From positions 1 through 64,000 of the forward strand of contig NZ_JANIJX010000006.1 of assembly GCF_024580735.1 (NCBI RefSeq): DNA of 64,000 nucleotides, in the 5' to 3' direction. Of the stretch, positions 8,070 through 17,529 are shown in pieces. The notes under the pieces are model-generated. The model made no database searches. It saw nothing but the letters and a program-made list of their open reading frames with translations, and had not been told where the DNA came from. Position numbers and translations under genes: made by a program. Source of the stretch: Brevibacterium moorei. GTDB taxonomy: Bacteria; Actinomycetota; Actinomycetes; Actinomycetales; Brevibacteriaceae. Position 1 is the stretch's first letter. Each line of letters opens with the position of its first letter.

Positions 8070-9848
8070 ATGGTACTGACAGAAATCGGCGGATACCGCC
8101 TGGAGCGCGAATTGGGCTCCGGTGGCATGGGCGTGGTGTACCTGGGCTACGACCGGGCCGGGCAGCCGGTGGCGATCAAGGTGCTGCACCCCTATATCGC
8201 CGGAGACGTGGCCGCCAGGGCACGTCTGGCCCGCGAGGTGCGCACCCTGCGCCGCATCCGTCATCCCCGTATCGCCGAGGTCTACTATGCCGAACTAGAC
8301 GCGGAACGGCCCTTCATCGTCACCCAGTACGTCGCCGGCCCGACGCTGTCGGCCGATGTGCGGTCCCACGGACCCTTCGACGAGGCGGAACTCGTCCACT
8401 TCGGCCATGCCCTGCTCGACGCCCTGGAGGCCGTGCACGCGGCCGGGGTCGTCCACCGCGACCTCAAACCCGCCAATGTCATGATCGCAGACGGCGAACC
8501 GATGGTCATCGATTTCGGCATCGCCCAGGCCGCCGACGACGTCCAGGTCACGGCGACGGGCCTGGTGATGGGCACACCCGGCTATCTCAGTCCGGAACTG
8601 GCAGACGGGCACACGGCCACCCCGGCGACGGACTGGTGGGGCTGGGGTGCCACCGTGGCCTTCGCCGCGAGTGGTCGCAATCCCTTCGGATCCGGACCCT
8701 TGGAAGCCGTACTGGGGAGAGTGGCGATAGGCCGTGCCCAGCTCGACGGCGTGCCCGCGCGCTTCGTGCCGCTGCTCACCGCATGCCTCGACCCGGATCC
8801 GGCCGCCCGCCCGGCCGCCGCCCAGATCCTTTCCGCACTGGTCGACATCGAGGCCGGGCAGATGCCGGTCCTCCCGGTCGCCGCGGATGCGCCCACCACT
8901 GTGCTGCCCGGGTCCGGGGCCGGATCCGGGGTGCCGGGGAACACGGCCGCGACCCGTGTCGTCCCCGCCGCCACCCGGGTGATGCCGGCCGAACCGCCCA
9001 CCCGGGTCGCACAGGCGCCGGTCGGGCCCGCATACCATCCGACCGGCCATGCCGAGCCCGTAGCCCGTGCCGAACCCGGGGGACCCGTCGAACCCGTACG
9101 ATGGGGCGCGCCGGCACCCGGGATCGAGCCCTACCGGCCGGTTCCGGTGTCCGATCCGAGCCGGCCCTGGCCGGGGGAGTCCGAGCCGTATCGCCGGGGC
9201 GAACCCTATGGCGCCGGGCAACAGTACCGGCCGCAACCGCGCCCCTCCAGGGCCGGCGGGGGCTGGATGGTCTTCGCCCTGGCCGTGCTGGCCGTGTGCC
9301 TGAGCGCCACGGCGCCCGTCATCGTGCTGCTGGCCGCCTACGCCTGGCAGCTGCTGGCCCGGCCCGCCGCCGGAGTGGTGGCCCGCCGGATCAGGCGCGC
9401 ATCCTTCTACGGCCCCCCGGGGCGCACCGGGATCGGCGACTTCGTAGGGGTGCCGGGCGGGTTCGTCGTCGCGGTTCTCACCTCGGCGCTCAGTATGACC
9501 CTGCCCGTCCTGGCCGCCGGCGCGGTGACCGTACTGGTGAGCTTGGGAATAGTCGACTGGCTGCCCGGCGGCACGGGGGAACACGCAGCACTGCTGGCCG
9601 GTGGGGTGACCGGCGGGGTGGTGCTCTGGTTGGGACCCGGTGGCAGGAATCTGCGCAGCGGATCCGCGGGCCTGGCGCGCGGGATGACCGCCGGCAACCC
9701 CTGGGCACAGGGGACCGTCACGGTGGTGCTGCTGGTGCTCGCTCTGGTCGCCGCGGTCACCGGGTTCAGCGATGAGACCGTGTACTGGTGGCCCCTGACC
9801 GTGGATCCGCTGGAATGGGCGAATCTGGCACAGGGCGGCTTGCGGTAG
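8070..9848 (+). CDS. PknB-type Ser/Thr protein kinase with a multi-pass membrane C-terminus
   Basis: A 592-residue eukaryotic-like kinase. The kinase domain covers about residues 8-270: glycine loop GSGGMG (16-21), VAIKVL with the ATP-binding Lys37, catalytic loop HRDLKPAN (Asp131), DFG (148-150) and GTPGYLSPE. About 150 Pro/Ala/Arg-rich residues follow, then at least four hydrophobic segments (starting near GWMVFALAVLAVCLSATAP) with no PASTA repeats. Typical PknA/B proteins have one membrane helix, so the polytopic tail is unusual. The ATG at 8070 is used because the kinase fold starts directly after it and a TAGCGT -10 box (8057-8062) ends seven bases before, consistent with leaderless expression. 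It is divergent from otsA. Confidence 0.88.
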   Translation: MVLTEIGGYRLERELGSGGMGVVYLGYDRAGQPVAIKVLHPYIAGDVAARARLAREVRTLRRIRHPRIAEVYYAELDAERPFIVTQYVAGPTLSADVRSHGPFDEAELVHFGHALLDALEAVHAAGVVHRDLKPANVMIADGEPMVIDFGIAQAADDVQVTATGLVMGTPGYLSPELADGHTATPATDWWGWGATVAFAASGRNPFGSGPLEAVLGRVAIGRAQLDGVPARFVPLLTACLDPDPAARPAAAQILSALVDIEAGQMPVLPVAADAPTTVLPGSGAGSGVPGNTAATRVVPAATRVMPAEPPTRVAQAPVGPAYHPTGHAEPVARAEPGGPVEPVRWGAPAPGIEPYRPVPVSDPSRPWPGESEPYRRGEPYGAGQQYRPQPRPSRAGGGWMVFALAVLAVCLSATAPVIVLLAAYAWQLLARPAAGVVARRIRRASFYGPPGRTGIGDFVGVPGGFVVAVLTSALSMTLPVLAAGAVTVLVSLGIVDWLPGGTGEHAALLAGGVTGGVVLWLGPGGRNLRSGSAGLARGMTAGNPWAQGTVTVVLLVLALVAAVTGFSDETVYWWPLTVDPLEWANLAQGGLR

Positions 9849-9986
9849 AGGCACGGGCCACAAAATGATTGCAGGTTCAACAAGTATGAGTATTCGCTGA
9901 TCCTCGGGCCCACCCGGCCCCCGTATGATGGTGCGCGGACGGTTCCGGCCGTCCACCGATCAAACAACCACTCATCGTGAGGGACA

Positions 9987-10847
9987 ATGGCAAAGAACTC
10001 CTCGGCCGACGATCGTCGCAAGGCCGCGCGTGAAAAGGCACGGCAGATCGCCGCGGCCCAGGCGAAGCGGGACAAGACCGCGAAGACACTCCTGTACTCC
10101 GGCTTCGCCGTGGTCATCGTCGCGGTGATCGTCGTCGTCACAGTCCTGGTCGTGCGCTCGAACGCCCCGGTCGACTCGCCCAAGGCGATGGCCGGCGGAA
10201 TGATCGCGGTCGCCCCCGACGGCAAGGACACCTTCAAGGCCGTCGCCCCCAAGGATGCCGACGGCAAGGACGTGCCGGAGGGTCTGACCCCGTTCAAGGA
10301 CAGTGGCATTCCGGATTCGGCGCCGACGGTCAAGGTCTTCATGGACTTCCAGTGTCCGGCCTGCAACAGCTTCGAGCAGACCAATGGCGCCAACCTCATC
10401 AAGTGGGCCGGCGAGAAGAAGATCGCGCTGGAGTACTACCCGCTGGGCCTGCTGGACGACCAGTCGCTGGGCAATAAGTACTCGACCCGCGCCACCAACG
10501 CCGCCTACTGCGCCGTGGACTCCGGTCAGGGCGGGAAGTTCCCTGAAATGGCCCAGGCGCTGTTCGCCGAACAGCCGGAGGAGCAGAGCAACGGCAAGAC
10601 CGATGTTGAGCTGAAGGCCATGGTCAAGAAGGGCGGCATCGACCTGGACGCCAAGCTGGCCACGGACCCGGAGAAGACCGTCTCCCAGTGCATCACCGAC
10701 CAGACCTTCGGCAAGTACGTCGGCAAGGCCACGCAGGACGCCCTGAACGATGGGCTGACGCAGACCCCGCGGATCCAGGTCAACGGCAATGACATCAGCG
10801 ACTGGTCCGACCCCTCGAAGTTCGCCGAGGCAGTGGCCCGCGGCTGA
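9987..10847 (+). CDS. Membrane-anchored DsbA-like thioredoxin-fold protein
   Basis: A 286-residue protein with a charged cytoplasmic N-terminus rich in Lys/Arg/Ala, one membrane helix at about 35-57 (LLYSGFAVVIVAVIVVVTVL), and an extracellular DsbA/thioredoxin_4 domain. The active-site motif is FMDFQCPACNSFEQ (CPAC) and the cis-Pro loop is TPRIQVNG. It probably introduces or shuffles disulfides in exported proteins, as the related actinobacterial MdbA and BdbD-like proteins do. GAGGG lies just before the ATG. It stands alone, followed by a hairpin and the tRNA-Thr gene. Confidence 0.9.
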   Translation: MAKNSSADDRRKAAREKARQIAAAQAKRDKTAKTLLYSGFAVVIVAVIVVVTVLVVRSNAPVDSPKAMAGGMIAVAPDGKDTFKAVAPKDADGKDVPEGLTPFKDSGIPDSAPTVKVFMDFQCPACNSFEQTNGANLIKWAGEKKIALEYYPLGLLDDQSLGNKYSTRATNAAYCAVDSGQGGKFPEMAQALFAEQPEEQSNGKTDVELKAMVKKGGIDLDAKLATDPEKTVSQCITDQTFGKYVGKATQDALNDGLTQTPRIQVNGNDISDWSDPSKFAEAVARG

Positions 10848-10956
10848 ACCGCCCCGGTCGCGCGGGCACTGGGCGGGTCGGGCCGAATGGCGTCCGGCCC
10901 ACCCGGTGCTCTATGATCGTTTAGTCGGTGCGCTTCCGGTTATCCGGCAGCGCCCC

Positions 10957-11033
10957 GCCTCCATAGCTCAGTTGGCCAGAGCACCTGTCTTGTAAACAGG
11001 GGGTCGTCGGTTCGAATCCGACTGGGGGCTCCA
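10957..11033 (+). tRNA. tRNA-Thr (anticodon TGT)
   Basis: Full cloverleaf: 7-bp acceptor GCCTCCA pairing with TGGGGGC, D-arm GCTC/GAGC, anticodon stem CCTGT/ACAGG with loop CTTGTAA (anticodon TGT at 34-36), T-arm GTCGG TTCGAAT CCGAC, discriminator T and encoded CCA (11031-11033). A strong -10 box TATGAT lies at 10912-10917, about 40 nt upstream of the mature 5' end. Confidence 0.97.
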
Positions 11034-11140
11034 CCTCGCACCTGTGCACACAGTGGCAGAGTGCGCACCCGCGCAGACATGGGGCGGCCTTTCCCGTAGG
11101 GTGGATATACGACAGTCCGCCCAATGCAAAGGAGCCGGTC

Positions 11141-12073
11141 ATGGACCCGTTAGCCCTACTCATCGTCATCCTGGTCGTCATCGTCGTCGTCGTGGTGGTG
11201 CTGGCGATCCTGTTGTTCAGCGGCCTGCGCACCAGTATCTTCTTCACGGTGCACACGCAGGAGAATGTCATCGTCGAGCGCTTCGGCAAGTTCCAGAAAG
11301 TCGCCAAACCGGGCCTGAACACCAAGATGCCCTTCGTCGAGACGACCACCCGGCCCATCTCCCTGCGGGTCCAGCAGCTGGAGGTCAACATCGAGACGAA
11401 GACGAAGGACAATGTCTTCGTCATGGTCCCGGTGGCCGTGCAGTACGTCGTGGCGGAGGAGAGCGTCGTCGACGCCTACTACCGCCTGGCCAACCCGGAG
11501 GAACAGATCCGCTCCTATGTCTTCGACACCGTGCGCTCCTCGTTGTCGACGCTGACCCTGGACACCGCATTCGAATCGAAGGACGATATCGCCACCAGCG
11601 TCGAACACCGGCTCTCGGAGTCGATGGCCCGCTACGGTTTCCGGATCGTGAACACCCTGGTCACCGACATCTCGCCGGACTCGCGGGTGCGCGATTCGAT
11701 GAACTCGATCAACGCCGCTCAGCGCGACCGCGTGGCCGCCCAGGCCCTGGCGGAGGCCGATAAGATCAAGCGGGTGACACAGGCCGAGGCCGAGGCGGAA
11801 TCCAAGCGGCTGCAGGGCGAGGGCGTGGCGGCCCAGCGCAAGGCGATCGCCATGGGCATCGCCGAGCAGTACGAAATGCTCAAGCAGGTGGGTATCGAGG
11901 ACACCGCCGAACAGCTGTTGCTGATGACCCAGTACTTCGACACGATGCAGGACGTGGCCCGCAATGGGAAGTCGAATGTGCTGTTGCTGCCGTCGAACCC
12001 GGGTTCGTTGGGCGAACTGAACAAGGAGATCCGCAACACCCTGCTCACGGCCCAGGCCGCACGCGAATCCTGA
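11141..12073 (+). CDS. SPFH/Band 7 domain protein (stomatin/prohibitin-like)
   Basis: A 310-residue stomatin-like protein. Residues 4-28 form one very hydrophobic membrane helix. The SPFH domain follows (QENVIVERFGKFQKVAKPGLNTKMPFVE onward, about 40-200), then an Ala/Glu/Gln-rich coiled coil (AAQALAEADKIKRVTQAEAEAE) that drives oligomerisation. Such proteins form membrane microdomain scaffolds and often control membrane proteases. AAGGAG lies 6 nt before the ATG. No NfeD partner gene is adjacent, so its client is unknown. Confidence 0.9.
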   Translation: MDPLALLIVILVVIVVVVVVLAILLFSGLRTSIFFTVHTQENVIVERFGKFQKVAKPGLNTKMPFVETTTRPISLRVQQLEVNIETKTKDNVFVMVPVAVQYVVAEESVVDAYYRLANPEEQIRSYVFDTVRSSLSTLTLDTAFESKDDIATSVEHRLSESMARYGFRIVNTLVTDISPDSRVRDSMNSINAAQRDRVAAQALAEADKIKRVTQAEAEAESKRLQGEGVAAQRKAIAMGIAEQYEMLKQVGIEDTAEQLLLMTQYFDTMQDVARNGKSNVLLLPSNPGSLGELNKEIRNTLLTAQAARES

Positions 12074-12158
12074 GGTGATGGGGCCCCGGAGGGCGAATCC
12101 CATCACATCCGGGGACTTGCAGCTGACAGTCAGTCGGCGCACATGGTATTCCTGAGGA

Positions 12159-13598
12159 ATGATTCTCGACCGTTTCTTCGCGATCACCAAGCGCGGATCG
12201 ACCGTCGGCCAGGAACTCCGGGGTGGTCTGGCGACCTTCCTGGCGATGGCCTATATCGTCGTTCTCAACCCCATCATCATCGGCACAGCCCAGGATTCCA
12301 CCGGCGCCTACTTAGGCGGTGGGAGTGAGCCGAACACCGTAGCGGTCGCCGCCGCGACATCCCTGGTGTCCGGGGTGCTGACCATCCTCATGGGGCTGCT
12401 GGGGAACTTCCCGATGGCGGTCTCGTCCTCGCTGGGGATGAGCGCCTTCATCACCTACGGGGTCGTCACGATCCCCGGGATGACCTGGGCCGATGCCATG
12501 GGCCTGGTGGTCATCGAGGGCGTCATCCTGCTCATCCTGGTCCTCACGGGGTTCCGCAAGGCGATCTTCGACGCCGTTCCCGCACAGCTGAAGACCGCGA
12601 TCAGTGTGGGTATCGGTTTGTTCATCGCGCTCATCGGGATGATCAACGCGGGCTTCATCCACAAGGGCAGCGGAAACGGCCTGGAGCTGGGACAGGGCGG
12701 CTTCCTGTCCGGCTGGCCCATCCTGGTCTTCGTCCTCGCACTGCTGGCACTGTTCGTCATGTGGGCCGCCAAGGTCCGCGGTGCGATCCTGTACTCGATC
12801 CTCGGCGCCACCGTGCTGGCCATCGTGCTCCAGGCGGTCTTCTCCATCGGGCCCAAGACCGGCGACGACGGTGAAATCGCCAACCCGACCGGATGGGGCC
12901 TGACCGTTCCGGCACTGAACCAGAACTGGTTCAGCCTGCCCGACCTGTCCGTCCTGGGGCGGTTCAACCTGCTGGGGTCCTTCGACCACGTGGGTGTTGT
13001 GGTGACGATCCTGACCGTGTTCACCCTGCTGCTGACGAACTTCTTCGACCTGTTGGGCACCATGGTGGGCGTGGCCAAGACCGGGAAGATCTACGATGAA
13101 GTCGGTGAGATCCCACGCACGAAGCGGATCCTCGTGGCCGATGCGCTCGGCGCGATCGGCGGCGGGCTGGGCGGGACCAGCGCGAACTCCGCCTTCGTGG
13201 AGTCGACGGTGGGTGCCGGCGAGGGCGCCCGCACGGGCCTTGCCAATATCATCACAGGCGGCCTGCTGCTGGTGACGATCGTGCTGGCCCCGCTGGCCGG
13301 CATCATCCCCTCCGAGGCCGCGGCCCCTACCCTGGTGCTCGTCGGCTTCCTCATGATGCAGCAGGTCACCGACATCGACTGGACCGACGTGGAGATCGCG
13401 ATCCCCGCGTTCATGACGATCGTGCTCATGCCCTTCAGCTACTCGATCACGAACGGGATCGGGGCGGGCTTCATCAGCTACTCGGTCATCAAACTCCTGC
13501 GCGGGCACGGGCGCGAAGTCCACCCGCTGATGTACGTCACCGCCGCGATCTTCGTCGTCTACTTCGTCTCCGGTCCGCTGGAGGCCGTTCTGTCCTGA
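12159..13598 (+). CDS. NCS2-family purine permease (AzgA-like)
   Basis: A 479-residue, 12-14-helix nucleobase symporter of the AzgA branch (adenine, guanine and hypoxanthine uptake). The N-terminus MILDRFFAITKRGSTVGQEL followed by ATFLAMAYIVVLNP is characteristic, as is TNFFDLLGTMVGVAKTG and the second-half motif GTSANSAFVESTVGAGEGARTGLA. GAGGA lies directly against the ATG, and the homologous start in the family is at the same place, so the start is kept. It is monocistronic in appearance; the upstream SPFH gene ends 85 nt before it. Confidence 0.92.
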   Translation: MILDRFFAITKRGSTVGQELRGGLATFLAMAYIVVLNPIIIGTAQDSTGAYLGGGSEPNTVAVAAATSLVSGVLTILMGLLGNFPMAVSSSLGMSAFITYGVVTIPGMTWADAMGLVVIEGVILLILVLTGFRKAIFDAVPAQLKTAISVGIGLFIALIGMINAGFIHKGSGNGLELGQGGFLSGWPILVFVLALLALFVMWAAKVRGAILYSILGATVLAIVLQAVFSIGPKTGDDGEIANPTGWGLTVPALNQNWFSLPDLSVLGRFNLLGSFDHVGVVVTILTVFTLLLTNFFDLLGTMVGVAKTGKIYDEVGEIPRTKRILVADALGAIGGGLGGTSANSAFVESTVGAGEGARTGLANIITGGLLLVTIVLAPLAGIIPSEAAAPTLVLVGFLMMQQVTDIDWTDVEIAIPAFMTIVLMPFSYSITNGIGAGFISYSVIKLLRGHGREVHPLMYVTAAIFVVYFVSGPLEAVLS

Positions 13599-13740
13599 GC
13601 CCGGGGCCGGTCCTGGCAGGGGAAACACCCCGGCCATGCAGGCGCCACCCCGACTGACTCGTTATCGTAGTGCTGGGCGGGACCTCGCTCCCGTCCGGCA
13701 GAAGGTCCGTCCGCGGCCGTTCATCTACCAAGGAGTTCAC

Positions 13741-15015
13741 ATGTACAACCCGGTTCCGGTTCCTTCCCGCACACCCGTCCTGCTCACCGGCGCGACAGTC
13801 CTGCCGATCGCCGACCGCGCCGGCCGGCCTGTCGAGGCGCTGGCAACCGGCGATGTGCTGCTCGTCGACGGCCGCATCGCCGCTTACGGCCCGGTCGGTA
13901 CCCTGAGCGCACCGGAGGGCACTCAGACGATCGACGCCACCGGCAAGTACGTGACGCCCGGCCTGTTCGAGGCCCACGGGCACATCGGCATCGACGAGGA
14001 CGGAGTGCCCGACGCCGGTGACGACACCAACGAATCGATGACCCCGGACGGTTCCGGACTGCGCGCGCTCGATGGGATCAACCCCGATGACATCGGCTTC
14101 AAGGACGCCCTGCGCGGCGGGGTGACCGCAGCTCTGATCAAGCCGGGTTCGGCCAATCCGATCGGAGGGCGCTCCGCGGCGGTCAAGGTCTGGGGCCGGA
14201 TCGTCGACGAGATGCTCATCAGCCAGGACCTGTCGGTGAAGTCGGCGCTGGGGGAGAACCCCAAGCGCTTCTTCGGCAACCAGGGTAAGGAACCCTCGAA
14301 GCGCACGGGCGTGGCGCGCGAACTGCGCAGGGCGTTCACCGCCGCTCAGGACTACAGGGCCGCAAAGGAGTACGCAGAGGCCGAGGGCAAGCCCTTCACC
14401 CGGGACCTGGGCAAGGAAACGCTGGTCCAGGTACTCGACGGCGAACTCGCCTGGGACCAGCACTGCCACCGTGCCGACGACATCGCCACCGCCATCCGGC
14501 TGTCCAAGGAATTCGGCTACCGGGTCGTGATCAACCATGCCACGGAGGGCCACCGGATCGCCGACTTCCTGGCCGCCGAGGGCGTCGACTGCATCGTGGG
14601 GCCGCTGATGACCAGCCGGTCGAAGGTCGAACTGCGCAATCGGACGCTGTCGACGCCGGCCGCGCTCGCGGCCGCAGGCGTGCGGATCGCGCTGACCACC
14701 GACCACCCGGTGATCCCCATCAACTTCCTCATCCACGAGGCGTCCCTGGCGGTCAAGGAGGGACTGCCACGCGACACGGCGCTGCAGGCGCTGACCATCA
14801 ACCCGGCGCTGATGTTCGGCCTGGAGGGCCGACTGGGTTCCCTGGCACCTGACACCGATGCCGATGTCGTCGTCTGGTCGGGCGATCCGCTGGACGTGCT
14901 CTCGCGCGTCGAACGGGTCTTCATCGACGGCCGGCAGGTCTACACGCACAACGACGCCACCGGCGCCGCCGATGTCGCAGATCCCTACGGTCCCACCCTC
15001 GTGAACGTGCCGTGA
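13741..15015 (+). CDS. Amidohydrolase family protein (imidazolonepropionase-like)
   Basis: A 424-residue metal-dependent amidohydrolase. The N-terminal sandwich domain (TGATVLPIADRAGRP) leads into FEAHGHIGIDED, the HxH metal-binding pair of the TIM barrel. VINHATEG and ALTTDHPVIP carry the later His and Asp ligands, and ADVVVWSGDPLDV is the usual C-terminal beta-sandwich. This subgroup includes imidazolonepropionase-like and prolidase-like enzymes of unknown substrate. AAGGAG lies 5 nt before the ATG at 13741. The stop overlaps the next gene by 4 nt (GTGA), so the pair is coupled to a ThrE-type exporter. Confidence 0.9.
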   Translation: MYNPVPVPSRTPVLLTGATVLPIADRAGRPVEALATGDVLLVDGRIAAYGPVGTLSAPEGTQTIDATGKYVTPGLFEAHGHIGIDEDGVPDAGDDTNESMTPDGSGLRALDGINPDDIGFKDALRGGVTAALIKPGSANPIGGRSAAVKVWGRIVDEMLISQDLSVKSALGENPKRFFGNQGKEPSKRTGVARELRRAFTAAQDYRAAKEYAEAEGKPFTRDLGKETLVQVLDGELAWDQHCHRADDIATAIRLSKEFGYRVVINHATEGHRIADFLAAEGVDCIVGPLMTSRSKVELRNRTLSTPAALAAAGVRIALTTDHPVIPINFLIHEASLAVKEGLPRDTALQALTINPALMFGLEGRLGSLAPDTDADVVVWSGDPLDVLSRVERVFIDGRQVYTHNDATGAADVADPYGPTLVNVP

Positions 15016-16613
15016 CCGACCGGCCGCAGTCAGAAGCCGGTGAGACGGCGGCCGAGCGGGAAGCAGAGCGTCAGGCCAGGGCAGAGCGGGCGCGCAGCAG
15101 GAAGCGCGTTCAGCAGCTGCTGCGCGGCTCGGCCCAGGCCCATGCCGCCCCGCAGACCGCCGGTGGCAAACGCCGTGCCGCCGAGCGGATAGCCCGCCGG
15201 GCGGTGGACCGGATCGTCACCGATCCGGAACCCACCACCCAGCCGATCCCGCTGGTGGCCCGGCTCAAGGGGACCGCCTATCAGGCTCCGGTGCAGCCAC
15301 AGGCGAAGAACGAGGACGAGGCCAGGATGATCCTGGACTTCGCCGTCGACACCGGCCGGATGCTGTTGCGCGCGGGTGCGGGCTCCAAGGACGTGGAGAT
15401 CGCGGTGATCGCGGTGTGCACCGCGCTGGGCCTGCCCAATGTCGAGATCGACCTGACCTCGGGGGCGCTGACGGTCCACTACGCGGACCCGGAGGGCCGA
15501 CTGCTGACCGTTGTGCGGGTGACCCGCGACGAGTCCCTGCACTATGCGAAGATCTCCTCCCTGCACGCCCTGATCGCCGATATCGTCGATGGCAAGGTCG
15601 ACTTCGATACGGCGCGCTCCCGCCTCGATGCCATCCGGCGGCAGCCGCGGCCGTATCCGGAATGGTTCATCACCGGTGCCTGGGCGGCCCTGGTCGGGGC
15701 GTTCACCATCCTGGTGGGTGGCGGACCGATCTCGATGACCCTGGGCTTCATCATGGCCATCGTGTTCGACGGGGTGGGCAAGCTGTTGGGCCGGACCGGT
15801 GTGCCCGGCTTCTTCATCACCGCGGGGCAGTCCCTGTTGGCGACCCTGGTCGCGACGGTCGCCTGGAACTTCGGTCTGGTCTCCAGCCCGCAGTATCTGG
15901 TGGCGGCGGGCATCGTCCTGCTGCTGCCCACTCAGAGCCTGCTGGCGGCCGTCGAGGACGCCCTGACGAGTTTCCCGCTGACCGCTGCGGGCAAGTTCGT
16001 GGGCGTGTTCATGACCTTCGCGGGAATCGTCTCGGGGATCGCCGCAGGGCTGTCCCTGGCCGCTGCCATGAACCTGCGCGATATCGACGTGCTCATCGAC
16101 TCGAGTGCGCTCACGGGGCTGGGCACGGTGCTGGCCTCTTTGGCGGCCTCGGGGGTCGTCGCGGCAGCCGGAGCGGTGGGCATGCAGGCCTCCAAGCGGG
16201 TGATCCTGCCCGCCGCGGCCATCGGCATGGTCGGATTCCTGTGCAATTGGGGTCTGGGCGGCCTGGGCATCACCGGCGTGGCGAACTCGTTCATCAGCTC
16301 GCTGGTCGTCGGTGTGTTGGCCTATCCCGTGGCGATCTGGAGGCGCACCGCTTCGATCGTCTACCTGATCCCCGCGCTCTACCCGCTGCTGGCCGGCCTG
16401 TCGATCTTCTCTGCCGCCTACAACATGGTCGGCAGCGATTCGGTCACGGTCGCCTCGGGGTTGTCGGCGCTGTTCCTGGCAGTCGCCACGAATGCGGCAC
16501 TGGCGGTGGGCGCCGTGCTCGGCGGCTTCATCTGCGCACCGCTGCAGAGTCATCTGCGCAAGCGGATCACCGAATACCGGCAGCAGGCAGCGGAACCGGC
16601 CACCTCGGCCTGA
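15012..16613 (+). CDS. ThrE-type threonine/serine exporter family protein
   Basis: A 533-residue fusion of the two ThrE domains. A charged cytoplasmic N-terminus (1-110) is followed by the DUF1212 domain (about 110-360) with LLRAGAGSKDVEIAV and LTVHYADPEG, then five helices and the DUF3815-like second half with five more. Corynebacterium ThrE exports Thr and Ser by proton motive force and has the same organisation. The GTG start overlaps the stop of the amidohydrolase gene (GTGA), implying coupled translation. A possible logic is hydrolysis of an amino-acid conjugate followed by export, but this is only inference. Confidence 0.9.
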   Translation: MTDRPQSEAGETAAEREAERQARAERARSRKRVQQLLRGSAQAHAAPQTAGGKRRAAERIARRAVDRIVTDPEPTTQPIPLVARLKGTAYQAPVQPQAKNEDEARMILDFAVDTGRMLLRAGAGSKDVEIAVIAVCTALGLPNVEIDLTSGALTVHYADPEGRLLTVVRVTRDESLHYAKISSLHALIADIVDGKVDFDTARSRLDAIRRQPRPYPEWFITGAWAALVGAFTILVGGGPISMTLGFIMAIVFDGVGKLLGRTGVPGFFITAGQSLLATLVATVAWNFGLVSSPQYLVAAGIVLLLPTQSLLAAVEDALTSFPLTAAGKFVGVFMTFAGIVSGIAAGLSLAAAMNLRDIDVLIDSSALTGLGTVLASLAASGVVAAAGAVGMQASKRVILPAAAIGMVGFLCNWGLGGLGITGVANSFISSLVVGVLAYPVAIWRRTASIVYLIPALYPLLAGLSIFSAAYNMVGSDSVTVASGLSALFLAVATNAALAVGAVLGGFICAPLQSHLRKRITEYRQQAAEPATSA

Positions 16614-16652
16614 ACGGCGCATGCGGGCCCGCAGCGGCGTCCGGCACGGGCC

Positions 16653-17336
16653 TCAGCCCCTGTCCACCCGCCAGTCGATCGGCGCGCTGCCCTGCTGCTC
16701 CAGCAGTCCGTTCGCCCGGCTGAAGGGCCGAGAGCCGAAGAATCCGCGGGAGGCCGACAGCGGCGAGGGATGGGGCGAGGTGATGGTCGGGACGCCCGGT
16801 AGCTGCGGGGCCAGGGACTGTGCATCGCGTCCCCACAGGATCGCCACGAGTGGGCCCCCGCGCTCCACCAGCGCGGCGATCGCCGCATCGGTGATCGCCT
16901 CCCAGCCACGGCCCCGATGAGACGCGGGCTTACCGGGGCGCACGGTCAGGCACCTGTTGAGCAGCATGACGCCCTGCTCGCTCCAGGCGGACAGATCGCC
17001 GTGTGCGGCCGGGGCGATGCCCAGATCGTCGTTCAGCTCCCGGTAGATGTTGTTCAGCGACCGGGGGATCGGCCTGACGTGTGGATCGACCGCGAAGGAC
17101 AGGCCTATCGGATGGCCCGGGGTCGGATAGGGGTCCTGCCCGACGATGAGCACGCGGACGTCCGCCAGGGGAGCGCGGAAGGCGCGGAACACGTTCGCTC
17201 CCGCCGGCAGATAGCCCCGGCCGGCGGCGTTCTCGGCGCGCAGGAAGTCGCCCATCGCATGGATCTGCTCGGCGACCGGGGCCAGTGCACGGGCCCAATC
17301 GGGGGCCATGATGTTGTCCAAGGGGGCATCGTCCAT
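16653..17336 (-). CDS. ung: Uracil-DNA glycosylase (family 1)
   Basis: A 227-residue base-excision repair enzyme that removes uracil from DNA. The catalytic water-activating loop is GQDPYPTPG with the conserved Asp, the central strand reads [10 protein letters not shown], and the minor-groove loop is [18 protein letters not shown], all matching family 1 UDG. The ATG at 17336 has no ribosome binding site, but a TAGGCT -10 box (17343-17348) lies six bases upstream, so the mRNA is probably leaderless. It converges on the ThrE gene and is divergent from the aldehyde dehydrogenase. Confidence 0.95.
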   Translation of the reverse strand: MDDAPLDNIMAPDWARALAPVAEQIHAMGDFLRAENAAGRGYLPAGANVFRAFRAPLADVRVLIVGQDPYPTPGHPIGLSFAVDPHVRPIPRSLNNIYRELNDDLGIAPAAHGDLSAWSEQGVMLLNRCLTVRPGKPASHRGRGWEAITDAAIAALVERGGPLVAILWGRDAQSLAPQLPGVPTITSPHPSPLSASRGFFGSRPFSRANGLLEQQGSAPIDWRVDRG

Positions 17337-17529
17337 ACGCCCAGCCTACTGGCCGTGTGCACAGGCCGTGTGCGCCGGTGCCGTGTCGTGGACGGGCCCG
17401 CGGCGTGGCGCGGGCCACTGTGATCCGGCTAGTCTGAGAGGTGGGTCCCATCCCCGGCCCCGCCGGGTCCGGACGGGCCCGCTCACAGAACATCCGGGCG
17501 CACGGGCGCCCGCTGAGAGGAGACGAGTC

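Noticed and set aside
10921-11424. Minus-strand frame containing PPVGFEPTTPCLQ across the tRNA-Thr gene
   Set aside because: This peptide is the well-known artefact from translating a tRNA gene antisense.
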